Below, in pieces: positions 40,221 to 49,990 of a DNA stretch of 64,000 nt. Within the stretch, counting starts at the first letter, position 1. Each line of letters begins with the position of its first letter. The position numbers and the translations under genes are program-made. The DNA is from Cesiribacter sp964504565 (GTDB lineage: Bacteria; Bacteroidota; Bacteroidia; Cytophagales; Cyclobacteriaceae): NCBI GenBank assembly GCA_964504565.1, contig CAZDEY010000002.1, forward strand, positions 62,001-126,000. Direction: 5' to 3'. Under the pieces are notes generated by a model. It was not told the origin of the DNA. It saw only the letters and a list, made by a program, of their open reading frames with translations, and ran no database searches.

Positions 40221-41183
40221 CTAGCCACTAACCAATTTGGCAAACTCCACCGCCCGCACCTCCGAGTAATATTGGCCATTTAGTAGCTTAAAACCTACGT
40301 GGCCGCCGGTCTCGGGTACCTCAAGTTGCACGTAGGGGTGGTTTTTGAGGTCTTTTTCGGGGTAGCAGCTAGGGCTTAAGAATGGATCGTTTTTAGCATT
40401 TATAATTAGGGTTGGAATAGTGATATGCTCTAAATATTGCAGGCTACTGCATTTACTATAGTATTCGGCAGCATTTTTAAAACCGTGCAGCGGGGCGGTA
40501 TAAGCATCATCAAACTGCCAAAGCGATTTTATTTCTTTAAGTGGATCTAGCGAATAGGCTTCTGGTTGATGGATAAGTTTATTTCGTAGCTTTTTTCTTA
40601 GATTATTCAGGAAGCGTAATTCGTAAATCTTGTTCTTGAACTTGCCTATTTCGGCACTGCTTCCAGCCAAATCCAACGGAACGCTAATGGCTATAGCTTT
40701 TTTTATTTCTTTCTTAATCCCTTTTCCCAGCTCACCTACGTACTTCAGGGTCAAATTTCCGCCCAAACTAAAGCCTACTAAAATAATGTGTTTATAGGCT
40801 TTTTCTTCCATACTATAACTAATTACGGCCTCCAAATCGTGCGTAGCCCCGCTATGGTAAAAGTGCGGCCGGGCGTTAGGTTCGCCGCTGCAGCCTCTAT
40901 AATTCCAAGCTAAAACATCATAGCCTTCGCTTAAAAAAGCTTTCGCCATACCTTTCACATAAGCTCGTTGACTATCGCCCTCCAGTCCGTGGCTAATAAT
41001 TAAAAGTGGCGGCGGCCCGCTGGTTTTAGTTTCAGTATAGGCCCAGTCCAGGTCCAGAAAATCCTGATCGGCAGTAGTTATTCGTTCCCTCACATAGGTT
41101 ACCGGAGCTGGTTTGCGCAGCAGCGAGGGTATAATTGTTTGCAAGTGCCCGTTGGGTAAATACCAGGGTGAAAGCTTTTTCAT
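40221..41183 (-). CDS. Alpha/beta hydrolase of the YheT family
   Basis: 320 aa. Core motifs are ISHGLEGDSQRAY (oxyanion region), nucleophile elbow GFSLGGNLTLKY, Asp in NAKNDPFLSP and His in ETGGHVGF. The starting segment YLPNGHLQTIIPSL is characteristic of YheT and related eukaryotic ABHD1/3 proteins. It is a cytoplasmic or membrane-peripheral serine esterase; the substrate is unknown. It is divergent from the pyruvate dehydrogenase E2 gene across a 150-bp region that contains the E2 promoter box. Confidence 0.87.
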   Translation of the reverse strand: MKKLSPWYLPNGHLQTIIPSLLRKPAPVTYVRERITTADQDFLDLDWAYTETKTSGPPPLLIISHGLEGDSQRAYVKGMAKAFLSEGYDVLAWNYRGCSGEPNARPHFYHSGATHDLEAVISYSMEEKAYKHIILVGFSLGGNLTLKYVGELGKGIKKEIKKAIAISVPLDLAGSSAEIGKFKNKIYELRFLNNLRKKLRNKLIHQPEAYSLDPLKEIKSLWQFDDAYTAPLHGFKNAAEYYSKCSSLQYLEHITIPTLIINAKNDPFLSPSCYPEKDLKNHPYVQLEVPETGGHVGFKLLNGQYYSEVRAVEFAKLVSG

Positions 41184-41256
41184 TCGGTTGCAATATAGTT
41201 TGCCCAGCAGTAGTAAAACAAAAGAGTTGGCGGTAGGCTTTAACCTTAGGTTGCCA

Positions 41257-41264
41257 TACCTTTG
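41257..41264 (+). promoter_or_regulatory. TAnnTTTG -7 box of the pyruvate dehydrogenase E2 gene
   Basis: TACCTTTG, an exact consensus match, 70 bases upstream of the E2 ATG. A TTGG at 41227-41230 is a weak -33 candidate with an overlong spacer. Confidence 0.45.
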
Positions 41265-41334
41265 GGGAATAAGGGAAAATGGCTTTATTTTACGCCGTAC
41301 TTACTATTTTTAAACCGCACGCAGCGCGCAGATT

Positions 41335-43001
41335 ATGGCAGAAGTTATTCGCATGCCCAAAATGAGTGACACCATGGAAGAAGGTGTTATTGCCTCCTGG
41401 CAGAAAAAGGTAGGAGACAAGGTGTCATCGGGCGATATATTGGCTGAAGTTGAAACCGATAAAGCAACCATGGAGCTGGAAAGCTACGAAGACGGGGTGC
41501 TTTTACATATAGGCATTGAAGAAGGGGAAAGCGTTCCGGTTGATGGGGTCATTGCTATTCTTGGTAAAAAAGATGAGGATATCAGCGGCTTGCTAAAAGA
41601 TCTGGAAAGTGGCGGTTCTGGTGGTGCTACCGAACAAAAAACCGATACTAAGGAAGAAGCCGCTAAGAGCGAGGAGAAGCCTAAGGCCGAGAAGAAGAAA
41701 GTAGATACTTCCAGCATTAAGGCTACGGTGGTGCGTATGCCCAAAATGAGCGATACCATGCAGGAAGGCACCATTGCTGCTTGGCATAAGAAGGAAGGCG
41801 ATAAGGTAGAAAGCGGAGAACTACTGGCCGAAGTAGAAACCGATAAGGCTACTATGGAGCTGGAAAGCTACGAAGATGGCGTACTGCTTCATATCGGTGT
41901 TGGTGAAGGCGAAAGCGTAGCGGTGGACGGAGTGCTGGCAGTAATTGGTGAAAAAGGAGCCGACTGGAAAGCCCTTATAGAAGCCGAAGAGCAGGAGGCT
42001 AATGAGCCGAAGGAGGTAGAAACAGAAAAATCGGAAGCTAAATCCAGCGAAGCGGCACCAANNNNNNNNNNCAGAAGTCAGAAGAGAAACGCCAGGAGTC
42101 CACAAATAATGCTGACGGCGGTCGTATTAAAGCTTCGCCTTTGGCCAAGAAGATGGCTGAAGAAGCCGGCTTCAACCTGGCCGATATTAAGGGCAGTGGC
42201 CCAGATGGCCGAATTGTGAAAAAGGATGTAGAAAGTTTTGAGCCGGCCAAAGCGGAAACCAAAGCTTCGGTTAGCTCCAGTGCCGATAAAGCCATTAGCT
42301 TGCCGCAGGTAATAGGCGAAGAAAAATTCGAGGATAAAAAAGTTTCGCAGATGCGTAAAACTATCGCTAAGCGTTTGAGCGATAGCAAATACTCTGCTCC
42401 GCACTTTTACCTCACTATGGAAATTAATATGGATAAGGCAATTGCCGCACGCGAAAGCCTTAACCAACTATCCCCGGTTAAAATTTCCTATAACGATATT
42501 GTGATTAAAGCGGCGGCCCAAGCCATACGCCAAAATCCGGGCGTAAACGTAAGCTGGATGGGCGATAGCATGCGGTATAATCAGCATATTAACATTGGTG
42601 TAGCCGTTGCCGTGCCGGAAGGCCTGTTAGTGCCGGTGGTGCGCTTTGCCGATAGTAAATCGCTTAGCCATATATCGGCCGAGGTTAAAGATTTTGGCGC
42701 CCGCGCTAAAAATAAACAATTACAACCTAAGGATTGGGAGGGTAGTACCTTCACAATATCTAACTTAGGAATGTTTGGCATTGAAGAGTTTACGGCCATT
42801 ATTAACCCACCGGATGCCTGCATTATGGCTGTAGGTGGTATAAAGCAAACTCCCGTAGTGCGCGACGGTCAAATTGTGCCCGGCAACGTAATGAAGGTTA
42901 CTCTAAGCTGCGACCACCGCGCGGTTGACGGTGCCGTAGGTGCCGCCTTCCTTCAGTCTTTCAAACAATTCATGGAAGACCCAATTAGAATGCTAGTGTG
43001 A
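41335..43001 (+). CDS. aceF: Pyruvate dehydrogenase E2 (dihydrolipoamide acetyltransferase), interrupted by an assembly gap
   Basis: About 550 aa. Two N-terminal lipoyl domains carry lipoyl-Lys in ETDKATME (about residues 43 and 175), with an E/K-rich linker between. After the gap comes the E3-binding domain (ASPLAKKMAEEAGFNLADIKG, continuing DGRIVKKDVE) and the acyltransferase core ending in the active-site motif DHRAVDG. The upstream and downstream frames do not match across the ten N (42062-42071): the true missing length must be 2 modulo 3. The gene is intact otherwise. It transfers acetyl groups from E1 to CoA. E1 and E3 genes are not in the window. Confidence 0.93.
42062..42071. other. 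Assembly gap of ten N
   Basis: Placeholder in the Ala/Glu/Lys-rich linker of the E2 gene. Ten bases shift the frame; a gap of 2 modulo 3 restores it, with the next codons reading QKSEEKRQEST. Confidence 0.9.
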
Positions 43002-43012
43002 TAATAGTAGTG

Positions 43013-43063
43013 AGTAGTGAGTAGTGAGTATTGAGACTTGTTTCATACTCACTACTCACTACT
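43013..43063. repeat. GTGAGTA tandem repeat forming a 19-bp perfect hairpin
   Basis: Left arm 43013-43031 (three AGTAGTG-type units) pairs perfectly with right arm 43045-43063 around a 13-nt loop. It begins 11 bases after the E2 stop and ends 20 bases before the hslV start. There is no T-run, so it is not a standard terminator; it may still stall transcription or protect RNA ends. Confidence 0.7.
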
Positions 43064-43083
43064 CGATACCCAATACTAAATTA

Positions 43084-43629
43084 ATGACTAAAATAAGAAG
43101 CACCACTGTGTGCGCTATAAAACATAATGGTAAAGTAGCAATTGGGGCCGATGGGCAGGCTACTATGGGCAATACGGTTGCTAAAGGCAATGTACGTAAA
43201 GTACGTAAGCTACAAGATGGTAAAGTAGTAGTAGGCTTTGCAGGTTCTACCGCCGATGCCTTTTCATTATTGGAAAAATTTGATGAGAAGTTGAATGCCT
43301 ACGGAGGCAACCTAAAACGGGCGGCTATTGAGTTGGCCAAAGACTGGCGAACCGACCGTTACCTGCGTAAGCTGGAGGCTATGATGATTGCCTGTGATAA
43401 GGATGAGGTGCTTATAATTAGCGGAACTGGCGATGTGCTGGAGCCAGAAAACGGGATAGCTACAATCGGTTCCGGTAGTATGTATGCTAATGCCGCCGCT
43501 ATTGCTCTGAAGAAACACGCGGCCGACAAAATGACTGCTAAAGAAATGGTAGAAGAGGCTCTACACATTGCGGCTGATATATGTATTTATACCAATCATA
43601 ACCTGATTTTGGAAGAAGTTGAAGGTTAA
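43084..43629 (+). CDS. hslV: ATP-dependent protease subunit HslV
   Basis: 181 aa from ATG 43084; the frame is open 20 codons upstream through the repeat hairpin, but HslV starts MTKIRSTTVCAI and the catalytic Thr must be exposed after processing (TTVCAI). GKVAIGADGQATMGNT and KVVVGFAGSTADAF are family motifs. HslV is the proteasome-like peptidase of the HslUV complex in the cytoplasm. Its partner ATPase hslU is not adjacent and should lie elsewhere. Confidence 0.96.
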   Translation: MTKIRSTTVCAIKHNGKVAIGADGQATMGNTVAKGNVRKVRKLQDGKVVVGFAGSTADAFSLLEKFDEKLNAYGGNLKRAAIELAKDWRTDRYLRKLEAMMIACDKDEVLIISGTGDVLEPENGIATIGSGSMYANAAAIALKKHAADKMTAKEMVEEALHIAADICIYTNHNLILEEVEG

Positions 43630-43654
43630 TTGCAGCTTCTGTAGTTAAATAAAT

Positions 43655-43690
43655 AAAAAAGGCTCCTGGGAAAACCCAGGAGCCTTTTTG
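43655..43690. terminator. Bidirectional terminator between hslV and the M57 gene
   Basis: ggctcctggg pairs with cccaggagcc around AAAA; A-run before and T-run after on the plus strand, so it serves both convergent genes. Confidence 0.9.
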
Positions 43691-43708
43691 TTTATAGTCA
43701 TTTTCAAA

Positions 43709-44503
43709 TTAGTACAGATACTCAATCGCAATACGATCGTAGCTTGAAAACTCGCCGGTGGCGCTGGCACTAAAGCAAGCGTTCATTAGCGAGTTGGCAT
43801 CGTAGCCGGTAGGGGTACCAGGAATGTGTACCGCGCCGCTGCTGCCGCTACCTTCGTTGCCACCAGTACCGCAGCTATATGAACGGTTGAAATAGTCCGA
43901 GTGACGAAGACCAATACAGTGACCCAGCTCGTGAGTTAGTACGTGTTCTACTACGTTAGTATCGTAGTTAGTAGTGCCGCCGTAAAGGGTTACACTGTTG
44001 TAAGGACGACCTCCGGAAGGGAATCCGGCTACACCACCGGCGCTAGTGCCGCTCTGGCGTACCACAATATCGCCGCCCGAAGATACGCGCTGCCAGGTAA
44101 GGCCGGTATTTAAAGCGTTGTAGTTAGCAATTGCCCAATCTAAGGCGGTGCTGGCCTTGCTGTTTAAACCGCTAGCCCGTACGCGGATAGTGCGTGGGGC
44201 GCTTACTAGGTTAAAGGTACGATACTGCTCAGCACCACCTACACCAGGTACGCTTATTGGGTCAATCATTTCGGCAAATGATTGCGGAGTAACCACAATA
44301 TCGCCTTCTATAAGGTAATTCTCACCCTGACGCTGAATATCGTTAGGGTTAAATCCTAAGCTCTCGAACTTAGCCAGTACCGATTGAGGTACAGCATTTT
44401 CGTTATTAGGAACCATACTCTCCTGATCGGAACAAGAGAACATTACACCAGCTAGCACCATGCTCCAGCATGCGCCTGCAAAACTTAGTTTGTTGTTGGT
44501 CAT
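43709..44503 (-). CDS. M57-family (dual-action HEIGH) metalloprotease lipoprotein, copy 1
   Basis: 264 aa from ATG 44503; the frame is open 13 codons further, but MTNNKLSFAGACW begins the signal peptide. A lipobox (GVMFSC) anchors it. The zinc site is HELGHCIGLRH (HExxHxxxxxH) with a following YFNRSYSCG loop. The C-terminal part has NSLMNACFSASATGEFSSYDRIAIEYLY, the expected Met-turn region. It probably cleaves peptides at the cell surface or in the periplasm. It shares a 154-bp identical tract with the second copy 1102 bp away. Likely its own transcript, with a terminator beyond the stop. Confidence 0.88.
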   Translation of the reverse strand: MTNNKLSFAGACWSMVLAGVMFSCSDQESMVPNNENAVPQSVLAKFESLGFNPNDIQRQGENYLIEGDIVVTPQSFAEMIDPISVPGVGGAEQYRTFNLVSAPRTIRVRASGLNSKASTALDWAIANYNALNTGLTWQRVSSGGDIVVRQSGTSAGGVAGFPSGGRPYNSVTLYGGTTNYDTNVVEHVLTHELGHCIGLRHSDYFNRSYSCGTGGNEGSGSSGAVHIPGTPTGYDANSLMNACFSASATGEFSSYDRIAIEYLY

Positions 44504-44810
44504 TAAGTTGAAATAATAATTGGATAGGCGAAATGTAGTCAAAAGAATAATAGGTTGTATGCGGTAATATCGAAATTTTTTAAAATTTATTTTTATTCCA
44601 AAATGTTGCTTTAAATCAATTTAAGCGTAATATCGCCTTTGCAACTACGTCCACTTAAATTAATATGGTAAGCTTTTAATCTAGCATTTAAATTTAAAAT
44701 CTGTTTTTAAGGCTTACTTAAAATTTAGTTGGTTAAAGTTGTTGGATAACAAAAAAAGGGCTGCCCCTTGGACAGCCCTTTTTTAAACTTTTAGTATAAT
44801 ATACCTATAA
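44504..44810. other. 307-bp intergenic region between the two M57 genes
   Basis: AT-rich, no coding frame. It contains the promoter region of copy 1 and a terminator for copy 2 (44751-44786). No repeat of the flanking genes is present. Confidence 0.6.
44751..44786. terminator. Terminator downstream of M57 copy 2
   Basis: aaaaaaagggctg pairs with cagccctttttt around CCCCTTGGA; works in both directions. Confidence 0.9.
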
Positions 44811-45608
44811 CTAGTATAGATACTCAATAGCTACACGGTCATAGTACGAGAACTCGCCATCTTCGCTAGCACTAAAGCAAGCATTCATAAGCGACTGAGA
44901 ATCGTAGCCGGTAGGGGTGCCAGGAATGTGTACTGCACCTACGCCGCCACTACCTTCGTTACCACCGCTGCTGCAGCTATATGAACGGTTAAAGTAGTCC
45001 GAGTGACGAAGACCAATACAGTGACCCAGCTCGTGAGTTAGTACGTGTTCTACTACGTTAGTATCGTAGTTAGTAGTGCCGCCGTAAAGGGTTACACTGT
45101 TGTAAGGACGACCTCCGGAAGGGAATCCGGCTACACCACCGGCGCTAGATCCGCTCTGGCGTACTACAATATCGCCGCCGCTGCTTACTCTTCTCCAGGT
45201 AAGGCCGGTATTTAAACGATTAAAGTTAGCAATGGCCCAATCCAAGGCAGTGCTAGCCTTACTATTTAGTCCACTGGCACGTACACGAATTGTACGAGGC
45301 GAGCTTACTAAGTTCCAGGTGCGATACTGTTCGGCATCTGCCACGCCAGGCACGCTAATAGGTTTGGCGTTTACCATTTCAGCAAAAGCTTCCGGGGTAA
45401 CTACAATATCGCCACCAACTAAGAAATTTTCACCCTGACGAACAATGTCATTAGGATTGAAGCCTAGATTTTCGAACTTAGCTAGAGTGGCTTGCGAAAT
45501 AGCATTTTCCGGATTTGGAGCTAATTCTTCTTCGTTGGAGCAAGAAGTTAACAAAGTAGTTCCTGCCAGCGCTGAAGCTAGCGCTAGAGACCAAAATGAT
45601 CTTTTCAT
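44811..45608 (-). CDS. M57-family metalloprotease lipoprotein, copy 2
   Basis: 265 aa. A lipobox (TTLLTSC) follows the signal peptide. It carries the same zinc motif HELGHCIGLRH and the same C-terminal SLMNACFSASEDGEFSYYDRVAIEYLY. The N-terminal thirds of the two copies diverge (EELAPNPENAISQATLAKFENLGFNPND against SMVPNNENAVPQSVLAKFESLGFNPND), whereas the catalytic part is nearly identical at the DNA level. This tandem arrangement points to duplication followed by local conversion. Confidence 0.88.
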   Translation of the reverse strand: MKRSFWSLALASALAGTTLLTSCSNEEELAPNPENAISQATLAKFENLGFNPNDIVRQGENFLVGGDIVVTPEAFAEMVNAKPISVPGVADAEQYRTWNLVSSPRTIRVRASGLNSKASTALDWAIANFNRLNTGLTWRRVSSGGDIVVRQSGSSAGGVAGFPSGGRPYNSVTLYGGTTNYDTNVVEHVLTHELGHCIGLRHSDYFNRSYSCSSGGNEGSGGVGAVHIPGTPTGYDSQSLMNACFSASEDGEFSYYDRVAIEYLY

Positions 45609-45758
45609 AAAAATAGTTAGTTAAATTGTTGGATATGCAAGTATAGAAAATTTTATTCTATAAAAGCAAATATTACATCAGTATAAATTTAGTAAGTTGC
45701 ACTAACTACAGAATAAGAATGGGTGTAATTCAATTGCTTCTTAATTTTATTTTGATGC

Positions 45759-45766
45759 TAGTTTTG
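45759..45766 (+). promoter_or_regulatory. TAnnTTTG -7 box of the S8 protease gene
   Basis: TAGTTTTG, exact consensus, 27 bases before the ATG, with a TTG at 45734-45736 as -33 candidate and a 22-bp spacer. Confidence 0.55.
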
Positions 45767-45793
45767 ACCTAAGCTCCTTTATTATAGACAAGT

Positions 45794-48673
45794 ATGAATT
45801 TGGATTTTTCTAATAAACTTTCTTTGCTGTTTTTAGTGTGGATATGTTCTACAGTATTTCCTGAAACTTCCAGCAGTCAGGTAAATGGTTATTGTTGTAT
45901 TGATAAAAAATTTCGCTTGTTTGTGGCTCAGACCAATGAAGTTCAAATTAAAAATTTGGACAGTGACATAGTAATGCTTTCTAGCAATATGCCTATTAGC
46001 CAGGAAGAATTACTAGAATCCGGGGAGATTTTAAGGATACTAAATGCCAACCATATAATTTTTAAAAAAACTTCAGAAATTAACTTACCGGAAATTAAAA
46101 GTACGCCGGTAAATAATCTTTGGAAGCTAAACTCCAGCGTGCTGGAGTGGCTGCAAAATCAAACAGGCCCATCAACTAAAAAGCTGCAGTTAATTTTTGA
46201 TCGGGAAGCGGAATTACCCGCTGCTTTGGAAAAAAGCGCTTTAAAGGTGTTGGCTAAAAACCATTTGGTAGAAGTTGAACTAAGCGCTGCCGGCTTAAAA
46301 AACATTTTGGAGGCCTACCCAAGCCTACGTAGCGTTACCCCAGCCGGCAGCTCAGCGCGGGCTGAAAGCCTTTTGCAAGATAATGACTTAACCGTTAATG
46401 AAATTAATTTTGTGCATTCTAGTAGACCAAACCTTAGAGGAGCTAGCCAAAATATTTCAATAAAGGAAGGCGCATTCGATCCGCAGGATTTGGATATCAG
46501 AAACCGGGTGATTGAAGCGTACCAGCCGGATGAAACCATTGACGCACACGCTACCCAAATGGCCACTTATATTGCCGGGGCCGGAAACACCGCACCCCAA
46601 AGCCAGGGAGTAGCCGAGGAGGCTTTAGTTTCAACCACCACCTTTGATGATCTGTTTGCGAGCTCGTATATAGAATACTTGGGCCCATTGAATATAAAGT
46701 TGCAAAACCATAGCTATGGCGTGCCGGATCCTTCAAATTATTACGGACCGGAAGCCCTATCGTACGATGAACAGGTTTACTATAATGACCAGGAGTTAGT
46801 TCATGTGTTTTCGGTAGGTAACCCTAATAAAGTAGCCCCAACCGACGGGGTATATGCCAATGTAAACGGGTTTGCCCTGCTGACCGGAAACTTTAAACAA
46901 GCCAAAAATATACTAACCATTGGCTCGGTAGACAGCGTGCTTAGGGTTGATAGGTTTAATGCCTCGGGCCCGGCTTTTGATGGGAGAATTAAACCCGATT
47001 TAGTGGCCTATAGTGTGGGCGGTAGTTCTAATTCTGCCGCACTAGCTAGCGGCGCGGTGGCCCTACTTCAGAATACGTACTTAAATAAAACCGGAAGCTA
47101 CCCTAATGTTGCCCTGGTGCGGTCGGTGCTAATGGCAAGCGCGCAGGATGTTGGTCGGCCCGGCCCCGACTACGATGCCGGTTGGGGTAATATTCAGTTA
47201 GAAAAGGCTTTACAAATTATTGAGAACAATCAGTACACCGCCAAAACCCTAACCTTAACCAATCCTCAGAATACCACAATTACCATACCGGCCAATGCAA
47301 CCAATTTGCGGGTGGCTATAAGTTGGGTTGACCCACCATCCAATGTAAACGATAATATTACCCTGCTGCAAGATTTAGACATCTTGGTAAAAGCTCCGAA
47401 CGGTGAAACATTCCTGCCGTGGGTATTAAGCATTGAAGCCGATTCCAGCCGACTAAGCCAGGCCGCTACCCGGGGCAAAGATCATATAAATGTAGCAGAA
47501 CTAGTTTCTTTAGAAGATGTACCGGCCGGCAATTACCAAATTCAGGTAACCAGCAACGCACTACCCTTTGGCGATCAGCCTTATTACCTAAGCTGGCAGT
47601 GGGATGTGGCCGAAAATTTTACGTGGACGTACCCCACCGGCCTGGACAATGCTCCGGTCTACGGGGAGCGCCCACCGTTTCTGCGCTGGGATTCATCGTA
47701 CCCGAGCGGAACCCAGGGCAAGCTGGAATACAACTTAGATGGGGGCGAGTGGGTAGTAATTGGCGAATCGGTAGACCTACGCAAAACCTTTCACTTCTGG
47801 AATGTGCCCGAAACCCATGCTATAGGTCAGTTGCGGATGACGGTAGGCGGAAAAACTTATCTTTCTGATCGATTTACCGTAGGGCGGTTTTTGCGCCCTA
47901 CAGTAGGCTTCTCCTGCGCCGATAGTTTGTTAATTCAATGGTCGGAAATTGCGGCGGCCGATCGCTATAAGATTTATACCCTGGGGGAAAAGTATCTTGA
48001 ATTATTTACTACCACAACCGATACGTTCAAAGTTTTTAAGCAAGAAGAACTAGGTGAGGGATACTATGCGGTGGCTCCGGTTTTAAGCGGGAAAGAAGCA
48101 GCTAAAAGTTTACTATATAATTGGGAAAACCAGGCATTGGCCTGTTATATTAATAACTTTGATGCCTCGCGATACCCTAACGACCCGCTTTTGGCAGATT
48201 TAAGGCTTACAGTGGGCACCCTATATCAGGTTGAACGTATTGTATTTGAACGGCAGGAAGTGGACGGAAGCTATTCGGTAATAGCCACTATTGATAACCC
48301 CATCAGCCTAAGCACCACGCTTTCCGAAGTAGAGCTAGTTAACGGAAATAATATTTTTAGGGCTAAGCTAGAACTAAATAACGGGCAAACTGTGGTATCT
48401 GATCTGGTTGAGAGTGAAGTGCTGACTGATATTCAAATCTATCCTAATCCAATAAATGTTCAGGATGATTATTTATACCTGGCCTATCGGGGTTTTAAAG
48501 ACAAAGGCTACGTTGAAATTTTTAATATGCAGGGGGCCAGCCAATTTTTTCAGGTACTGAATGCTGAAAATTATTCTACCGACCTGGAGATTTCCGAATT
48601 AAAGCCAGGCATGTACGTGGTACGAGTTTTTATGGACGGTACCCTATCTCAGAAAAAACTGGTCGTCTATTAA
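45794..48673 (+). CDS. S8 (subtilisin-like) serine protease secreted by T9SS
   Basis: 959 aa. Signal peptide at residues 1-28. The S8 domain covers about 190-470: catalytic His in DAHATQMATYIAGAG and Ser in GGSSNSAALASGAVALL; the Asp is probably in IKEGAFDPQDLDIRNRV, which departs from the usual DTG. Beta-rich domains follow, and the last ~80 residues are a T9SS C-terminal domain (IYPNPINVQDD ... LKPGMYVVRVF ... QKKLVVY), marking it for secretion to the cell surface. It may digest extracellular protein. It is transcribed away from the M57 pair, with its own promoter box. Confidence 0.87.
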   Translation: MNLDFSNKLSLLFLVWICSTVFPETSSSQVNGYCCIDKKFRLFVAQTNEVQIKNLDSDIVMLSSNMPISQEELLESGEILRILNANHIIFKKTSEINLPEIKSTPVNNLWKLNSSVLEWLQNQTGPSTKKLQLIFDREAELPAALEKSALKVLAKNHLVEVELSAAGLKNILEAYPSLRSVTPAGSSARAESLLQDNDLTVNEINFVHSSRPNLRGASQNISIKEGAFDPQDLDIRNRVIEAYQPDETIDAHATQMATYIAGAGNTAPQSQGVAEEALVSTTTFDDLFASSYIEYLGPLNIKLQNHSYGVPDPSNYYGPEALSYDEQVYYNDQELVHVFSVGNPNKVAPTDGVYANVNGFALLTGNFKQAKNILTIGSVDSVLRVDRFNASGPAFDGRIKPDLVAYSVGGSSNSAALASGAVALLQNTYLNKTGSYPNVALVRSVLMASAQDVGRPGPDYDAGWGNIQLEKALQIIENNQYTAKTLTLTNPQNTTITIPANATNLRVAISWVDPPSNVNDNITLLQDLDILVKAPNGETFLPWVLSIEADSSRLSQAATRGKDHINVAELVSLEDVPAGNYQIQVTSNALPFGDQPYYLSWQWDVAENFTWTYPTGLDNAPVYGERPPFLRWDSSYPSGTQGKLEYNLDGGEWVVIGESVDLRKTFHFWNVPETHAIGQLRMTVGGKTYLSDRFTVGRFLRPTVGFSCADSLLIQWSEIAAADRYKIYTLGEKYLELFTTTTDTFKVFKQEELGEGYYAVAPVLSGKEAAKSLLYNWENQALACYINNFDASRYPNDPLLADLRLTVGTLYQVERIVFERQEVDGSYSVIATIDNPISLSTTLSEVELVNGNNIFRAKLELNNGQTVVSDLVESEVLTDIQIYPNPINVQDDYLYLAYRGFKDKGYVEIFNMQGASQFFQVLNAENYSTDLEISELKPGMYVVRVFMDGTLSQKKLVVY

Positions 48674-48753
48674 AATAACCGTTGGTAACAATTAGCTAGT
48701 GGATATAGGCTGAGTTTATTAGGTTAACTCTTCGATTTTAACCATTTCAGCAT

Positions 48754-49977
48754 ATGAGCCTTAAGCAATTGTTCAACTCGTTTTCATTAGCCTGGCAAAA
48801 TATCCGCAGCTACTGGCTACATACCTTGTTTTCCGTATTAGGTATAGTAGTTGGCGTAGCCGCCTTGGTTACTATACTATCTTTACTGGACGGCATGGAA
48901 AAGTTTGCCCGCGACCAGATTAGTGGTACTACTGCAATGCAATCGGTAATAATTACCACCAACCCCTATGTAGAACAAGACGGTATAAGGTTGAAGGCGA
49001 AAGATCCGTTCACGTTTGATTATGACCGATTAAACAGCGCCCTGGCAAATATTTCGGAACCCAGCAAGGGCTACATTCATTACACCGAAACCAAGCGTAT
49101 TAAAAATTATCAGGGAAACGAAATAGCGATAAGACTATACGGAACCACCGAACATATAATGCCGCAGCTAGACTTAAAGGCGGGGCGGGTTTTTACTGTT
49201 GATGAAATGGCCGATAGAAGTCCGGTAGCGGCCGTAGACTCAATTTTTGCCCAGAAGTATTTCGGAACCACTGAACCATACAATCTGCTGGGAAAAAATG
49301 TAGAATTAAATAACGTTAAATATAATATTGTGGGGGTGCTAGGTAGCAATGGTAAATCAGCCAACGTCTATATTCCCGTAACCCATATCGATTCGGCCAG
49401 CTTGGCAGCCGGCAACCCCATGGTGTATATTGAGCCGCTGCGGGTTGAAAATACCCTGCAAGCCCGATCTGATTTAGAAGCTTGGGTGACTAAGAACTTC
49501 CCTGAAAAAAAAGAGCAAATTACCTTTAGCACCTCTGATACCCGCCTGGTCCAAATGGAAAAAGGTATGTTGGTAGCCAAGCTGGTTATGGGCTTAATTA
49601 CCGGCATATCGGTGTTAGTTGGCGGTATTGGCATTATGAATGTTCTGCTGATTTCCATAAACGAACGCACTACCGAAATAGGGATTAGAAAAGCTACCGG
49701 TGCTAAAAAAAGGGATATTATGTGGCAGTTTCTTTCCGAATCGGTAACTATATCCGGCTTTGGCAGCTTGGCGGGGTTGGTTTTGGGGGTGCTGGCATCC
49801 TTGGCTATTGCACCTATAATTTCCAGTTTGGTAGAAATTGAGTTTGGTGCCGCCTTTACCCTAAGTACCCTAGTAGTAATTGGTATTTTATCCATTTTAA
49901 TAGGAATTATATTTGGTACCTACCCAGCCATGCGAGCCGCCCGCCTTGATCCGGTAGAGGCTATTCGTAAGGAATAA
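48754..49977 (+). CDS. ABC transporter permease, MacB/FtsX type
   Basis: 407 aa. One N-terminal helix (WLHTLFSVLGIVVGVAALVTI), a periplasmic MacB_PCD domain (residues 50-270) and a C-terminal FtsX domain with three helices (GLITGISVLVGGIGIMNVLL, and the final VVIGILSILIGIIFGTYPA). The signature NERTTEIGIRKATGAKKRDI is the MacB coupling-helix region, and PAMRAARLDPVEAIRKE the usual end. No ATP-binding partner is adjacent; one must be encoded elsewhere. Substrate unknown (lipoprotein, peptide or macrolide-type export). Confidence 0.92.
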   Translation: MSLKQLFNSFSLAWQNIRSYWLHTLFSVLGIVVGVAALVTILSLLDGMEKFARDQISGTTAMQSVIITTNPYVEQDGIRLKAKDPFTFDYDRLNSALANISEPSKGYIHYTETKRIKNYQGNEIAIRLYGTTEHIMPQLDLKAGRVFTVDEMADRSPVAAVDSIFAQKYFGTTEPYNLLGKNVELNNVKYNIVGVLGSNGKSANVYIPVTHIDSASLAAGNPMVYIEPLRVENTLQARSDLEAWVTKNFPEKKEQITFSTSDTRLVQMEKGMLVAKLVMGLITGISVLVGGIGIMNVLLISINERTTEIGIRKATGAKKRDIMWQFLSESVTISGFGSLAGLVLGVLASLAIAPIISSLVEIEFGAAFTLSTLVVIGILSILIGIIFGTYPAMRAARLDPVEAIRKE

Positions 49978-49990
49978 AGCCGTTTGTGCC

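Noticed and set aside
42072..42219. Premature end of the pyruvate dehydrogenase E2 frame
   Set aside because: It is an artefact of the ten-N placeholder; the second frame continues the same protein without loss.
43013..43063. Riboswitch or small RNA before hslV
   Set aside because: The hairpin is explained entirely by a simple tandem repeat; no conserved riboswitch core is recognisable.
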